Assembly: GCF_022788635.1 (NCBI RefSeq)
Contig: NZ_CP076024.1
Location: forward strand, 3,286,001-3,350,000
DNA from: Methylobacter sp. S3L5C
GTDB lineage: Bacteria > Pseudomonadota > Gammaproteobacteria > Methylococcales > Methylomonadaceae
DNA length: 64,000 nucleotides
Direction of reading: 5' to 3'
A program made the position numbers and the translations under genes. Shown here piece after piece: positions 1 to 9,593 of the stretch (its first letter is position 1; the number at the start of each line of letters is the position of its first letter). The notes under the pieces were generated by a model. The model was not told the DNA's origin and did not search any database. It saw only the letters and a list, made by a program, of their open reading frames with translations.

Positions 1-85
1 CTGTAGAAACAATCCCAAGTGCTTTTATAAGTCTTCGTCTACCAGCATTAACTTTTGAAAGAGCGTCTTTATCGTTCTTTTTCAT
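1..85 (-). CDS. N-terminus of a putative Tat-exported protein (partial)
   Basis: Only the first 28 codons are inside the window; the gene runs off the left edge. The N-terminus is MKKNDKDALSKVNAGRRRLI followed by KALGIVST. It has a twin-arginine stretch (RRRLIKALG) entering a hydrophobic segment, which resembles a Tat signal. A GGAAC sequence lies 8 to 9 bases upstream of the ATG as a weak ribosome binding site. Nothing can be said about the mature protein. The assignment as a start rests on this short piece only. Confidence 0.45.
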   Translation of the reverse strand, partial: MKKNDKDALSKVNAGRRRLIKALGIVST

Positions 86-182
86 CTAAAAGTTCCATTG
101 TCCCATAAATTATAAGCGACCCTAATTTTAAAATCATAAATACAAAAAAACATCAATTTTAATAAAATTTACCAAACCTTAA

Positions 183-1454
183 TTAAGGTAGCTCTCCGTG
201 AATTGCTGTACACCAGTCTTTACTCTTACTATGTGGCCAGACAACCCATCGCTTGGGTTTTATTTTAGTTTCAAACTCTCTCCATATTTTACAGTATCGG
301 TCTGGATCATTTTTCATAGTAGTGATCTCAGCTTCATCTGCGTCTTGTCTATACAGATCATTGTTATGCTCATCTTTGAAAACTACACACCAGAAATCAT
401 AATCTGATTCAGGAACTTGATCATAGCCAATATCGATACAATGCTTAAATATGCTCAATAAGGAGATTTCCCATTGGTCTTCTGGAACTGATGTATTTGG
501 AGGCTCTTTATGATCTAAGGTCTCCTGTTGAATAGCTCTGTGCTCAAAGCTTATGCCGGCATATTTTTCATAGTCATGCAGTGTCCTGGTACTACCAAAT
601 CCATACTTTGGATTTAATGTCCCCACTTGTCCATCCATTCTGAAGAGAATTCTATTAAGATGATGAGAATGTTGATTTTTTTCTCCCCAAGAACTAACAT
701 CATCCCAATGTTTTGCTCTGCCATTTCTGGTATATTCATGCCAGCAAATAATTATATTGGGATGAAATAGATCATATCCATGCGTAAAAGCTCTCACAGT
801 GATACTAATTTCCTCACCATGAAAATAGTAATCTGGATCATGCTGTACTTCTAGCGCGAACTGGCCTAATGTAAATGCGAAGTGCGCACTATAAAATCTA
901 CTCCTGACAGGCTTTTCATTACCATCAAAGTCATCAAATTGAGCAGGCAAAAAGAATATAGCCCCTTCCGGAATAAATCTGTCAAAGTTCATTTTCCATA
1001 ATTCATTAATCCTGCCTGCCGGATCATTGTTAGGGTCATAACTGGGCATATATCCTGTAATTAGGGGCTTTGGATAGCCTTCTGATTGTAAATTTATTAG
1101 CATGTTAATCAGAATTTCATCCCAATCAGGAGAAAATCTATGGTGAGAATCTATCTGTAGCGTATAGTCTTCTCCCTGATATTGTTGTTGCACTTGATTT
1201 CTCGCCCAGCAACAGCCCTTAGACTCTAAAAAGTTAATATCGATAATTCTAAATCTGTCATCGTTGATATAGTTATCTAAATTATCCCATTTATCCATAA
1301 TATTATGCTGCCAGGCAATCCCTATCCGCAATTCTTCCGGATATTTTGCATTAGACAATAGACTCGCCAAGGTATTATTTAACTCTGGATCTCTATACGC
1401 AGCTATCTGAATGAAAATAGTCTTATTACTTTTATTTTCTGGAAAAATTATCAT
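183..1454 (-). CDS. GlcNAc-type glycosyltransferase family protein
   Basis: A 423-aa protein resembling the glycosyltransferase (GlcNAc) family related to the Skp1 hydroxyproline GlcNAc-transferase. The N-terminus has the family pattern IFIQIAAYRDPELNNTLASL, then LRIGIAWQ, a CCWARNQVQQQYQGEDYTLQ stretch with DSHHRF (a DxH-like nucleotide-sugar/metal site near residue 103), and HGEEISITVRAFTHGYDLF further on. No signal peptide or membrane helix is seen, so it is probably cytoplasmic. It is the last gene of a leftward cluster with a methyltransferase and a sulfotransferase, which suggests modification of a surface glycan or glycoprotein. The acceptor is unknown. Confidence 0.75.
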   Translation of the reverse strand: MIIFPENKSNKTIFIQIAAYRDPELNNTLASLLSNAKYPEELRIGIAWQHNIMDKWDNLDNYINDDRFRIIDINFLESKGCCWARNQVQQQYQGEDYTLQIDSHHRFSPDWDEILINMLINLQSEGYPKPLITGYMPSYDPNNDPAGRINELWKMNFDRFIPEGAIFFLPAQFDDFDGNEKPVRSRFYSAHFAFTLGQFALEVQHDPDYYFHGEEISITVRAFTHGYDLFHPNIIICWHEYTRNGRAKHWDDVSSWGEKNQHSHHLNRILFRMDGQVGTLNPKYGFGSTRTLHDYEKYAGISFEHRAIQQETLDHKEPPNTSVPEDQWEISLLSIFKHCIDIGYDQVPESDYDFWCVVFKDEHNNDLYRQDADEAEITTMKNDPDRYCKIWREFETKIKPKRWVVWPHSKSKDWCTAIHGELP

Positions 1455-1578
1455 AGATATCTAAATATTTATGTTTTTTAAGCTAAGTGTTGCATAGGAG
1501 TTTAAAAAAATTGCGGTGACAATGTTGCCTAATTCGATTGATGAAGTAATTTCACAATGTAATTCCGGGATTTGCATA

Positions 1579-2304
1579 TTACAAATTTGTCCGGGTTATT
1601 ACATCATCATGAATATTCATCCCAACTGCTTTTGCAATTTTATAACCTTTGTTAACATCAAAACTTTTATCATCTGTTGCACTAAAAAACTCCAAGTAAT
1701 CAACGCTTTCTTTGCCATAGACAAAATTACCCACCAAAATATCTTTGGCATAGACTGTGTACATCTTAGGCATCAAAGCCATCAATGAACTTGCCGGTAT
1801 GCCGATCAGATGTTCTTCCAGATCGCCTTCTTCTAAATTCCCTTGAGGCATAAAAAACATTGGCGTGCTAAGACAAAGAAATGATTCGTTATCTAGTGAG
1901 CAAAGGAGTGTTTTAAGTAACAAATAGGCAGATTTAACATCCAAATGTTCGATAACATCAAATAAGCAAATTAAGTCATAACCTTTAAGCTGATCAGCAG
2001 TTAATTCTTGAGCATAACCATGAAAGATATTTCTATAATATCTTTCCTTAAATAATAATTTGTTGTAACAAGTGGTTAGATGGCCGTCAATCCCGTCTAC
2101 TTCCCAATGAGAAGTCTCTGGATTGGATTTTATAACTTGACCAAGATGGCCTGTTCCAAAACCTATATCTAATACCTTCACAGGTTTTTTGTTATTGAAG
2201 ATACGGTAAACCAACTCTTTATAAGCCACGCCACCACCAAAGAAACTAAATTCGCCTGGCGGGATGTCACCTATAATTTCATAGTTTTTTACAAACTGAT
2301 GCAT
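1579..2304 (-). CDS. Class I SAM-dependent methyltransferase
   Basis: A 241-aa protein with the methyltransferase motif I VKVLDIGFGTGHLG (about residues 42-55), an acidic residue after the second strand (VDGIDGH) and motif LICLFDVIEHLD, which together define the SAM-binding Rossmann fold. The substrate cannot be read from the sequence. It lies 38 bases downstream of a small unknown gene and 124 bases upstream of the glycosyltransferase gene on the same strand, so a role in decorating a surface glycan is plausible. The ATG at 2304 is the only sensible start. Confidence 0.8.
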   Translation of the reverse strand: MHQFVKNYEIIGDIPPGEFSFFGGGVAYKELVYRIFNNKKPVKVLDIGFGTGHLGQVIKSNPETSHWEVDGIDGHLTTCYNKLLFKERYYRNIFHGYAQELTADQLKGYDLICLFDVIEHLDVKSAYLLLKTLLCSLDNESFLCLSTPMFFMPQGNLEEGDLEEHLIGIPASSLMALMPKMYTVYAKDILVGNFVYGKESVDYLEFFSATDDKSFDVNKGYKIAKAVGMNIHDDVITRTNL

Positions 2305-2342
2305 ATAATTATTTTCCAGATGACTTTATATAGTTATCATTT

Positions 2343-2615
2343 TTATGCTAACTCATTGATGCAGTTATATAAAAATAGAGTCTCTTCCAATAGGGAATGA
2401 GCCTGAAATTGGACGCAAATAATACTGGAAAGACCGTTATTGTCAAGTAAAACAAGTTTTTTTGTAAAGTACATTATTATTGGAAGTTTAACTTCTGAAA
2501 GTTGATAATAAAACGGTAGCGACTTCAAACCAAATAGGTCATTCATCTTAACGGCATTTGACCTACCTCTGCCACCAAATTGACTTTGATAAAAATTGTT
2601 AATCCTAACAATCAT
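2343..2615 (-). CDS. Hypothetical small protein (90 aa)
   Basis: An unrecognised 90-aa reading frame whose ATG lies inside the last codons of the upstream sulfotransferase gene (11-base overlap), an arrangement that suggests translational coupling. It is hydrophobic in the second half (LPIIMYFTKKLVLL) but has no clear signal peptide or helix pair. Its position inside the leftward glycan-modification cluster is the only hint of function. It could also be a fragment of a larger decayed gene. Confidence 0.45.
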   Translation of the reverse strand: MIVRINNFYQSQFGGRGRSNAVKMNDLFGLKSLPFYYQLSEVKLPIIMYFTKKLVLLDNNGLSSIICVQFQAHSLLEETLFLYNCINELA

Positions 2616-3465
2616 TATATTTTTTAATTAAGTTATAAAGCCTTATATCGTCTTGGTTGTTATCTATAATAAAGTCAATAATCTTTTTTGGGGCATTGTA
2701 ATAAAGTCCATATATTTTTTTAATATTATTAATTTCAGGCTCACCACCTAAGGCTTTTAAGTTTCCGGACATATCAATTGGTATCCCAGTTTTATTAAAA
2801 GCGGCCTGCAAACTTCTATTGTAATTGCAATATAATGCAATGTTTATTTTCCTGCTATTGTAAATTGCCAAGCCCAAGTCTGGTTTTTGATAGGGATCCA
2901 AGTACTTGGATCCTTGAAGAATATGGGTCATACAATTTCTGAGATAGAAGTTTTCATGCACTTGGAATCCTGATATTGGGTACTCCTTAATTAAAATTTC
3001 ATAAATATTATCCCAATATTCGCGAGATAGTTTTTCGCTCTCAATTAAATAAGAACCAAATTTGACCATTCCATTAATTATCGTTGAAAATTGGGCTATA
3101 TTAGAAATTGTTCTCTCTACGGGATGCCTTAAAACACAGATATAATTAAATTTATAATCGGGAAACATATCGTGGAGGCTACTTGTTGTATGGCCAAACA
3201 ACATTTTTGCCTGTTGAAAGTGTGGACTTATATTGAACTCATGAGTTAAAGGTTTATTTTTGAATATTCCTTCAATAAGGCATTTATTTCCATAGCTTCT
3301 TTTTGTACATAAATTATCATCATAAAATCTTGAGTCGTCCAAACCTGAAAAAGAAAGGAAATAATTTCTTCTTATCTTCTTGAGTTGATCGTAGAAGAAA
3401 TACTCCATTGCACCCCCACCCGTTTTTGGGGTATGTATAAATACAACTTTCTCTCTTTGTATCAT
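2605..3465 (-). CDS. Sulfotransferase family protein
   Basis: A 286-aa protein of the sulfotransferase type that transfers sulfate from PAPS to a carbohydrate or similar acceptor. The 5'-phosphosulfate loop is visible near the N-terminus as FIHTPKTGGGAM (residues 9-20; compare HIPKTGG in the family) and the 3'-phosphate loop as VLRHPVERTIS (about residues 111-121). No membrane segment is seen. It is the first gene of the leftward cluster; about 545 non-coding bases separate it from a divergent gene. A surface polysaccharide is the likely acceptor, by context only. Confidence 0.75.
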   Translation of the reverse strand: MIQREKVVFIHTPKTGGGAMEYFFYDQLKKIRRNYFLSFSGLDDSRFYDDNLCTKRSYGNKCLIEGIFKNKPLTHEFNISPHFQQAKMLFGHTTSSLHDMFPDYKFNYICVLRHPVERTISNIAQFSTIINGMVKFGSYLIESEKLSREYWDNIYEILIKEYPISGFQVHENFYLRNCMTHILQGSKYLDPYQKPDLGLAIYNSRKINIALYCNYNRSLQAAFNKTGIPIDMSGNLKALGGEPEINNIKKIYGLYYNAPKKIIDFIIDNNQDDIRLYNLIKKYNDC

Positions 3466-4010
3466 TTGAATTTTCTGATCCTGTCTTAAAAATAGCCTCT
3501 GTTTTCTAACGATTTTCGGGCTTTATGTCCCAAAAAATAGTAAAAATAACGCTGTCACTCTTAGTACTTACGGTTTTACGAGCGTATACAGGTATCTCGG
3601 ATCTCGTTGTTGACAATTATTATTTTGCGTTAAACAGAACTATTTAAACCTATGCCTTTAATCGCAAAGGAGAGCTTAAAAAAAATCTTTAAATCTGGCT
3701 GATTTTGCAATTATCAGTCCAGCTTGGAATTGTATGGTTTAATTATGTCATGTTATAATATAAAAAAAATAGTTAATTTTTTTATATTTAATTATAAAAA
3801 AATGAAACCATTAAGTATCTGCTCTAAATATCACGGTAAACAATAGTTTGGAAGGTTTTTGTAACTGTATGTTTTTAAAAAATTTAAAGTTGTTGATTTT
3901 TAGAAAGTCATTTTTAGAAAGCCATCCGTTTTACGGACTGTCATTTCATAAAAACTGTCTAAACTACTGCTATAAAAAGCCATCGAATCCACTTTTTTGA
4001 TCTGCCGTAA
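3466..4010. other. Intergenic region between divergent surface-glycan genes
   Basis: This AT-rich stretch separates two divergently read genes and must hold both promoters. A short imperfect tandem repeat is visible at about 3898-3926, two copies of a TTTTTAGAAAGYCAT-like unit. No convincing gene, RNA or terminator was seen. Confidence 0.4.
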
Positions 4011-5244
4011 ATGTATAACCTTCACTGCCTTTTAACTGCCTTAAAAAAGCTTAAAATTTCATTGCCCTCTTTAACCAGTGGTAGTCAATCAATATTCAGG
4101 AAAAAACCACAAATTGCCCTTGTAACATGTATGTATAACGGGCTTTCTGGCACAAAATATGGGGGGCGGCTCAATCGTGACAGCTTTTATCGAGACTCCT
4201 TGTTAACAATCGCTACTAACGGACTTCCTGTCTATTGCTTTGTATCTAAAAGTGAATTTGATAAGATCAAATCGACACACCTCGGCACTATGCCAAATAT
4301 CAAATGGATATTTTTGGAAATAAGTGACATTCCGTTCAGCAGTGACATTCAGAGTATCAAAGCAACATTTCCAGAGGCCTATACCGGATTTGAATGGCAA
4401 CAACGTTGCGTCGAAATTATGTGGGGTAAATTTTACATGTTGAGACGTATTCTTCAAGAACACCCAAAAATTGATTGTGCCTATTGGATTGATGCCGGTC
4501 TTGCCCATGCCGGAATTATATCTCCCAAATATACCAGTGATGAAGCTTTAAATGCTGGACGCAGACACGATTTTATCAGCGCTTTTCCGTCGATACTTTT
4601 CACTCGGATAACAAAATTTGTGGATGGCCGAATTCTTGGCATTAAAACTACCATACCTCACCAACGTGTAATACCGGAAAAATTCAATAATAACCCTTAC
4701 AAAAACTCGAATAGTCTGATAGGTGGCCTGTTTGGAGGCCTAAGGAATCCTGTTTTAAAGCTTTGTGATCTTTTTGATCAAAAGTGCATTCAGATATTGC
4801 ACAACAACCAGCTTTACTTCGAAGAAAGTATCCTGACAGCTATGTATGCAGACCATCCGGAGCTGTTTAAATCCTTTACTTTTGACTCTTGGTATCATGA
4901 AGGATGGACGGATTTTTATAACCCTAAACAAATCAATTTCAGCCAGTTTTTCGATCAAATGTTACAAAACCCGAAACCTGGATATTCACTTAATTGTCCC
5001 GGTAATAATTCAGCCACCGAATCTACATTAAATTATCCTAAAAATAAAAAAGAGAAAGACATGAAAACAGATCAAAATGTATTCGATATTACTCTGCATA
5101 ATATGGGCTTATCGGATAAGCCACCTTTTTTTCTTGTTATCGGAGCAATGGATGGCGTGTCTTTCGATGATTTTAATCCCTATTTAAAAGCTTATAAATG
5201 GTCAGGGTTATTTGTTGAGCCAATCCCTGAGCAATTTAGGAGAC

Positions 5245-5249
5245 TTAAA
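5245..5249. repeat. Target-site duplication TTAAA, left copy
   Basis: TTAAA at 5245-5249 is repeated at 6789-6793 immediately outside the terminal repeats of the IS. Removing one copy with the element restores the host gene's frame. Confidence 0.9.
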
Positions 5250-6788
5250 CTCAATGTTCAAGTTTTTTAGCTTAGAAAAACAGCAGGAAAACGGGTAAGC
5301 CAATCAGTGCTAGAATTGGACGTATTTCAACAATATGTTGATGAACGAGCCTGCGCAGTTTATAAAAACTTTTGTCACCGATTTAGATGCGGCTCTGAGA
5401 AAGCTAAAGCCCACCGCTAAACTGACGCCACTACAAAAGATTTGGTTGGGATTTTGTTTGACGGGAATATTACTGACCAATTCGGTGTGCTGGGCGAAGT
5501 TCGAGCGTGCGAGCTTGGGAGAACGCAAGATTGCCGCACTTTCGTGGATGTTTCGCGAAGCAAAAGTAGCCTGGGATTATTTGCTTTTGGCGAGTGTGAC
5601 ATTGGTTTTGAAACGGCACGGGATTACAGAAGGTGTACTGGTCCTCGATGAATCGGATCGGGCACGCTCAAAGCGAACCAAGCGAATTTATGGCGTTCAT
5701 AAGCAAAAACACAAGGTTTCAGGGGGCTATGTCAACGGACAGACGGTGGTTTTATTATTGCTGGTGACGCAGACCGTCACGCTTCCGGTAGGCTTTGCTT
5801 TTTACAGGCCTGATCCGGCGCTAACGGCATGGAGTAAGGAAGATAAACGCTTGAAAAAAGCGGGCATGGCGAAAAAAGATCGCCCTGTTCAGCCTATGCG
5901 CGATAGTCGGTATCCAACAAAAACGCAACTTGCTTTACGACTGCTGCAAGCTTTTAAGGATGCCCATGGTGATATCAAAATCAAAGCCGTGTTGGCTGAT
6001 GCCTTGTACGGCGAAGCGGGTTTTATGGATACCGCTTCACGGATATTTGATATTAACCAAGTTATCAGCCAGTTACGCGAGAACCAGATCATTGAATATC
6101 GAAGCAAGAAAAGGAATTTGAAGGACTATTTCAATACCATCAACAACGGCGTAGAAGTGACTTTGCGGGTGCGTGGCGGTGAAGAGGTTAAAGCGACCGT
6201 GAGCAGTGCTCGATTAAAAGTGCTTGCGCATGGCAAGAAACGCTTAGTCGTTGCCCTGAAATATGAAGGCGAAAGCGATTACCGCTATTTAGTGGCCACC
6301 AATATGACGTGGCGCACCATGGATATTATTCAAGCCTACACATTGAGATGGCTTGTAGAGGTTTTCTTTGAGGACTGGAAGCTTTATGAAGGATGGGGGC
6401 GTGAGGCCAAACAATTGGATGAAGAGGGATCAAGCCGTGGCCTGATTCTGAGTCTGTTGCTTGACCATTGCCTTCTCCTTCACCCAGAGCAGATGGCCCG
6501 TATAGAAAACAAACTGCCCGCGTATACCGTAGGTAGCCTGCAAAGAAAGTCTCAAATGGATGTGCTGCTCGAATTTATCAAAACATTGCTGGAGCACCAG
6601 AATCCAGCAGAGAAACTTAAAGAATTGGCTGTACTTGTTGACGATATTTTTCAGTTAATGCCTTCCGGCAAGCATATGGTTGGCAGAGATTTAGGCCGAC
6701 TGGAACCCACGACTTCGCTACAGTACCGTGCCGCTGGATGATTTGCCAAAAATAAGAATGTAAAGAATTTAAAAACTTGAACATCGAG
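5250..6788 (+). mobile_element. Insertion sequence of the IS4 superfamily, 1539 bp, intact
   Basis: The element is bounded by 18-bp terminal inverted repeats: the left end starts CTCAATGTTCAAGTTTTT (5250-5267), and the right end read inward is CTCGATGTTCAAGTTTTT (6771-6788), with one mismatch. It is flanked by a 5-bp duplication, TTAAA. It holds one transposase gene that fills most of its length. A 157-bp element at 23892-24048 has the same ends. Duplications of 4-5 bp are known for IS701- and ISH3-type members of the IS4 superfamily rather than for IS4 itself. Confidence 0.92.
5335..6741 (+). CDS. IS4-superfamily DDE transposase
   Basis: A 468-aa cut-and-paste transposase of the element at 5250-6788. 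The three catalytic acids are visible: Asp105 (VLVLDESDRARSK), Asp222 (AVLADALYGEAGF) and Glu342. The last lies in a perfect IS4-superfamily signature Y-(2)-R-(3)-E-(6)-K, residues Y335, R338, E342 and K349 (AYTLRWLVEVFFEDWK). The frame is full length with no stop or shift, so the enzyme may be active and could also mobilise the related 157-bp element at 23892. A second ATG six bases downstream is an alternative start. Confidence 0.92.
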   Translation: MLMNEPAQFIKTFVTDLDAALRKLKPTAKLTPLQKIWLGFCLTGILLTNSVCWAKFERASLGERKIAALSWMFREAKVAWDYLLLASVTLVLKRHGITEGVLVLDESDRARSKRTKRIYGVHKQKHKVSGGYVNGQTVVLLLLVTQTVTLPVGFAFYRPDPALTAWSKEDKRLKKAGMAKKDRPVQPMRDSRYPTKTQLALRLLQAFKDAHGDIKIKAVLADALYGEAGFMDTASRIFDINQVISQLRENQIIEYRSKKRNLKDYFNTINNGVEVTLRVRGGEEVKATVSSARLKVLAHGKKRLVVALKYEGESDYRYLVATNMTWRTMDIIQAYTLRWLVEVFFEDWKLYEGWGREAKQLDEEGSSRGLILSLLLDHCLLLHPEQMARIENKLPAYTVGSLQRKSQMDVLLEFIKTLLEHQNPAEKLKELAVLVDDIFQLMPSGKHMVGRDLGRLEPTTSLQYRAAG

Positions 6789-6793
6789 TTAAA
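6789..6793. repeat. Target-site duplication TTAAA, right copy
   Basis: This is the right-hand partner of TTAAA at 5245-5249, directly after the IS right end. The codon that follows (GAA at 6794) continues the interrupted FkbM reading frame. Confidence 0.9.
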
Positions 6794-8330
6794 GAAAATC
6801 TTTTAACTCTCGGTTGTAGTCCTGATAGCAACTATGAAAACAGTGCAATAGCTGAGCATGATGGCACGATCAAAATGCTGACCATTAATCAACAAGCGAT
6901 TGATACGGGTAAGGTTCATAGTTGCTTTGGCGGTATGTCATCGATCTATCCTCCCCGTAATGGACTGAGTTCCGAAGGAGACGCAAAGACCGTAGAGCTT
7001 TATGGCGAAATGATTGAGGTCAACTGTATTACTCTGAATACCCTTCTATCACGACATAACCTAGAAGCTCTTGATATTATTTGTATCGATGCCGAAGGCT
7101 GGGATTACAAAATCCTGCGCCAACTTGACTTTTCCATCTGGCGACCAAAGCTTATCCGGTGCGAATATATCAATTTGGATGAAGAGGAAAAAAAAGCGCT
7201 ATTAGAGATTTTTATAAATAATGATTATGTATACCATATAGGTTGCATGGATATTGATGCGGTAACTGTTGAGCATTGGAATTTGATTTCAAATAGCACA
7301 TTACCAATTCAGCCCACAGAAACAAATATCAACCTTACTGAAAAGAACATAACTCTTGTAACTTCGGTATTGCAAACATCAATTGAGCATTCACTGTCTC
7401 ACCCTAATATTTTATACGAAAAAGTTAAATCATTACTGAAGCCACTCGAATCTAGCATTCCTGTTCTTATTTATAGCTCTCCTGGCCCGGCAATGTTGGC
7501 TATAAAAGAAAGAAATGCAAATAGCACGTACTTAATCACAAAAGAGATAACCGAGCTTAAAGACCAAGCCCTCTACACTAACTTTCTTCAATCGATAAAA
7601 TCAGATTCGAAGTCGGATTCTGGTAAATCTAAAGCAGAAAATATAGCCGTTATTAATTTTGCAGAAGTGTCAAAGATGTTTCTTTTGAACGATGCCACTC
7701 TTTTTAATCCATTTAATACAGAGCTTTTTTTATGGGTCGACATTGAAATGCTTCCTGAAATAGTGTCTTCTCTGGAATCTCAAAACAAAATTTTGTCCAG
7801 CACGCTTAATGATATTGCTAACGATGCAAGATTATTTTTACCCTCTATTACACCTAATAAATCTGATATTGAGAATCTTGATCTTGCCAGCCAGTTATGG
7901 CTAGGCCACGATGCTTCAGATCTAAAACATAAAGCAACAGGCTCTATATTCGGGGGGTGCAAATCAGTAATTAACAGTTTTAATGCAATTTATTATAATT
8001 GCATTAACCGTTTATTGGACAATAAAATTAAATGTTCTGCCTCAACAGTACTAACACTGTCATCCTGCTCTCATCAGGACCTATGTAATATAAATAAAAA
8101 AATTGCAATTAAAGAACAAATATTAAGCAGTTGCAAGCGATTGTTAAAGACAAAAGAATAAATCAAGGCTTAAAGCAGATTGTAGTTGATATCATTGGGT
8201 ATATGGGTATCAGTCAAAAAATAAAAAGTACATAGTGGCGCTTTATTCCACAACCAACAACCTAAAAATAAATTGCTGGCTAGCTAACGAAAGAATATCG
8301 TTTGGCAACCGTTATAAGAGTACATAAAAT

Positions 8331-9593
8331 ATGACATCGTTAAAAATGAGATCCCTTTCATTGCTTGTTTTTTTTCTTCTTCCATCACTATGTCTTGGCG
8401 TTAACTGTGACGCATTTTTTTCAGATATACCAGGCCAGCATACCTGTGAAGTTAAATCCAATCAAACCTTAACTTATGTCGTAAAAGCCGGTAATGGTGG
8501 GACATGGGATTATGACAACCTGAAACAGCAATGTGTTGATCGAGATCGTCCAAAGGGTCTCGGTGCAAGAATTAAAGGTACTCTTCAGGTAAAAGGAGAT
8601 CATATTCTTTATATTACTGTTGGTTCTTCTGGGGCAAATGGTTGTGAAACTGGTAGTGGCGGTGGCGGGGGCGGATATTCATCCATTTCCAGGTCAAGCT
8701 TTAATCAGAACCCCATGGTTGTTGCTGGCGGTGGCGGTGGGAATAGCTTCGGCTCCAGAGGCATTGGAGGCAATGGGGGGATTACCCCAGGAATCACTAC
8801 AGGTGGATCTGGTGGGAATTATCCTGATGGTTTTGGATTGTCGGGTGGCCTCACGATCAATAAATATGGTCAAATAAATGCAGACATAAATTCTGGTGGA
8901 CTGGGAGGAGTAGGTTTGACTGATGCTTATTCTGGTGGAGTCGGCGGGAATGTTAAGAGCATAGGCCAACATCCTCAACAGCCGGATAATACTGGCGCGG
9001 CCGGTGGTGGTGGCGGTTTTGGTGGTTTTGGTGCAGAGGGAGGTTATTATTACTATCAAGGTAATAATAGTGAATCCAAAATAGGGCCAGGGGGGCCAAT
9101 CGATTTTTCTTCGGGCAAGTATTTTGGGGCAGGTGGGCAAGGCGGCAGTGGAGCTGGCGGCGGCGGCGGCGGATACGCTGGAGGAGGAGGAGGGGGCTCT
9201 AATGTTACTGATCCTCACCGTCAACGTTCAGGAACTGATAGTGCTGGAGGCGGTGGTGGCGGAAGTAGCTTAATGCTACCAGGAGGAATGGCAGTAAATT
9301 CTTCCAGTGCTCCAGTTGTGACTTTTTTACCTGCTCCAGTTGTTAATAGCATTAATCCAGCCACAGGGCCTGCATCGGGAGGAACTAAAATAAACCTTAA
9401 GGGTACAGGATTTATGCCTGATGCAAAAGTATGGATAGGTGGAGTTCTATGTGAATCTTTGGTATTTATTTCGCCAATTAACCTTACATGTATTACGGGG
9501 CAAAATTCAGTGAACGGATTTGACGTTGTCGTTACAAACCCGGATACACAGATAGGCTTAGGTGTTGGATTTTGGGGCGTAAAAATTTTTTAA
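8331..9593 (+). CDS. Secreted glycine-rich protein with C-terminal IPT/TIG domain
   Basis: A 420-aa protein with an N-terminal signal peptide (MRSLSLLVFFLLPSLCLG, cleaved before VNCDAFF). A short Cys-containing region (to about residue 105) is followed by ~220 residues very rich in Gly with repeated GGGGGG runs and VVAGGGGG-type motifs, as in glycine-rich domains of ALK/LTK-like and bacterial cell-surface proteins. The last ~85 residues form an immunoglobulin-like TIG fold (VVNSINPATGPASGGTKINL, GTGFMPDAKVWIGG, VTNPD). Export to the periplasm or surface is expected and adhesion is plausible. Either the ATG at 8331 or the one at 8346 could be the start. It stands alone between the glycan locus and the prophage. 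Confidence 0.7.
   Translation: MTSLKMRSLSLLVFFLLPSLCLGVNCDAFFSDIPGQHTCEVKSNQTLTYVVKAGNGGTWDYDNLKQQCVDRDRPKGLGARIKGTLQVKGDHILYITVGSSGANGCETGSGGGGGGYSSISRSSFNQNPMVVAGGGGGNSFGSRGIGGNGGITPGITTGGSGGNYPDGFGLSGGLTINKYGQINADINSGGLGGVGLTDAYSGGVGGNVKSIGQHPQQPDNTGAAGGGGGFGGFGAEGGYYYYQGNNSESKIGPGGPIDFSSGKYFGAGGQGGSGAGGGGGGYAGGGGGGSNVTDPHRQRSGTDSAGGGGGGSSLMLPGGMAVNSSSAPVVTFLPAPVVNSINPATGPASGGTKINLKGTGFMPDAKVWIGGVLCESLVFISPINLTCITGQNSVNGFDVVVTNPDTQIGLGVGFWGVKIF

Larger units (their letters stand above)
4011..8161 (+). pseudogene. HtrL/YibB-like - FkbM-like - HtrL/YibB-like protein gene, split by an IS element
   Basis: The gene is interrupted at codon 413. Joining 4011-5249 to 6794-8161, which deletes the IS and one TTAAA copy, gives one uninterrupted 868-aa frame across the joint (FRRLK then ENLLTLGC). 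The N-terminal ~340 residues resemble HtrL/YibB glycosyltransferase-like proteins (ALVTCMYN, YWIDAGLAH, NSLIGGLFGG). The centre is an FkbM-type methyltransferase (FFLVIGAMDGVSFDDFNPYL, VNCITLNTLL, IDAEGWDYKILRQLD). The C-terminal ~270 residues look like a second, degenerate HtrL-like module (ELFLWVDIEMLP, GSIFGGCKSVINSFNAIYYN). An internal ATG at 5061 before the FkbM part could allow separate translation. The left fragment now ends at 5270 and the right part could only restart at a later ATG such as 6875, so the intact protein is presumably lost. Confidence 0.85.

Noticed and set aside
5310-5528. Minus-strand frames within the IS element
   Set aside because: They overlap the clear DDE transposase on the plus strand and lack a ribosome binding site or family features.
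8694-9224. 176-aa minus-strand frame
   Set aside because: It is the complement of the Gly-rich repeats (GGN codons read backward) and has low-complexity Ser/Thr/Ala composition.
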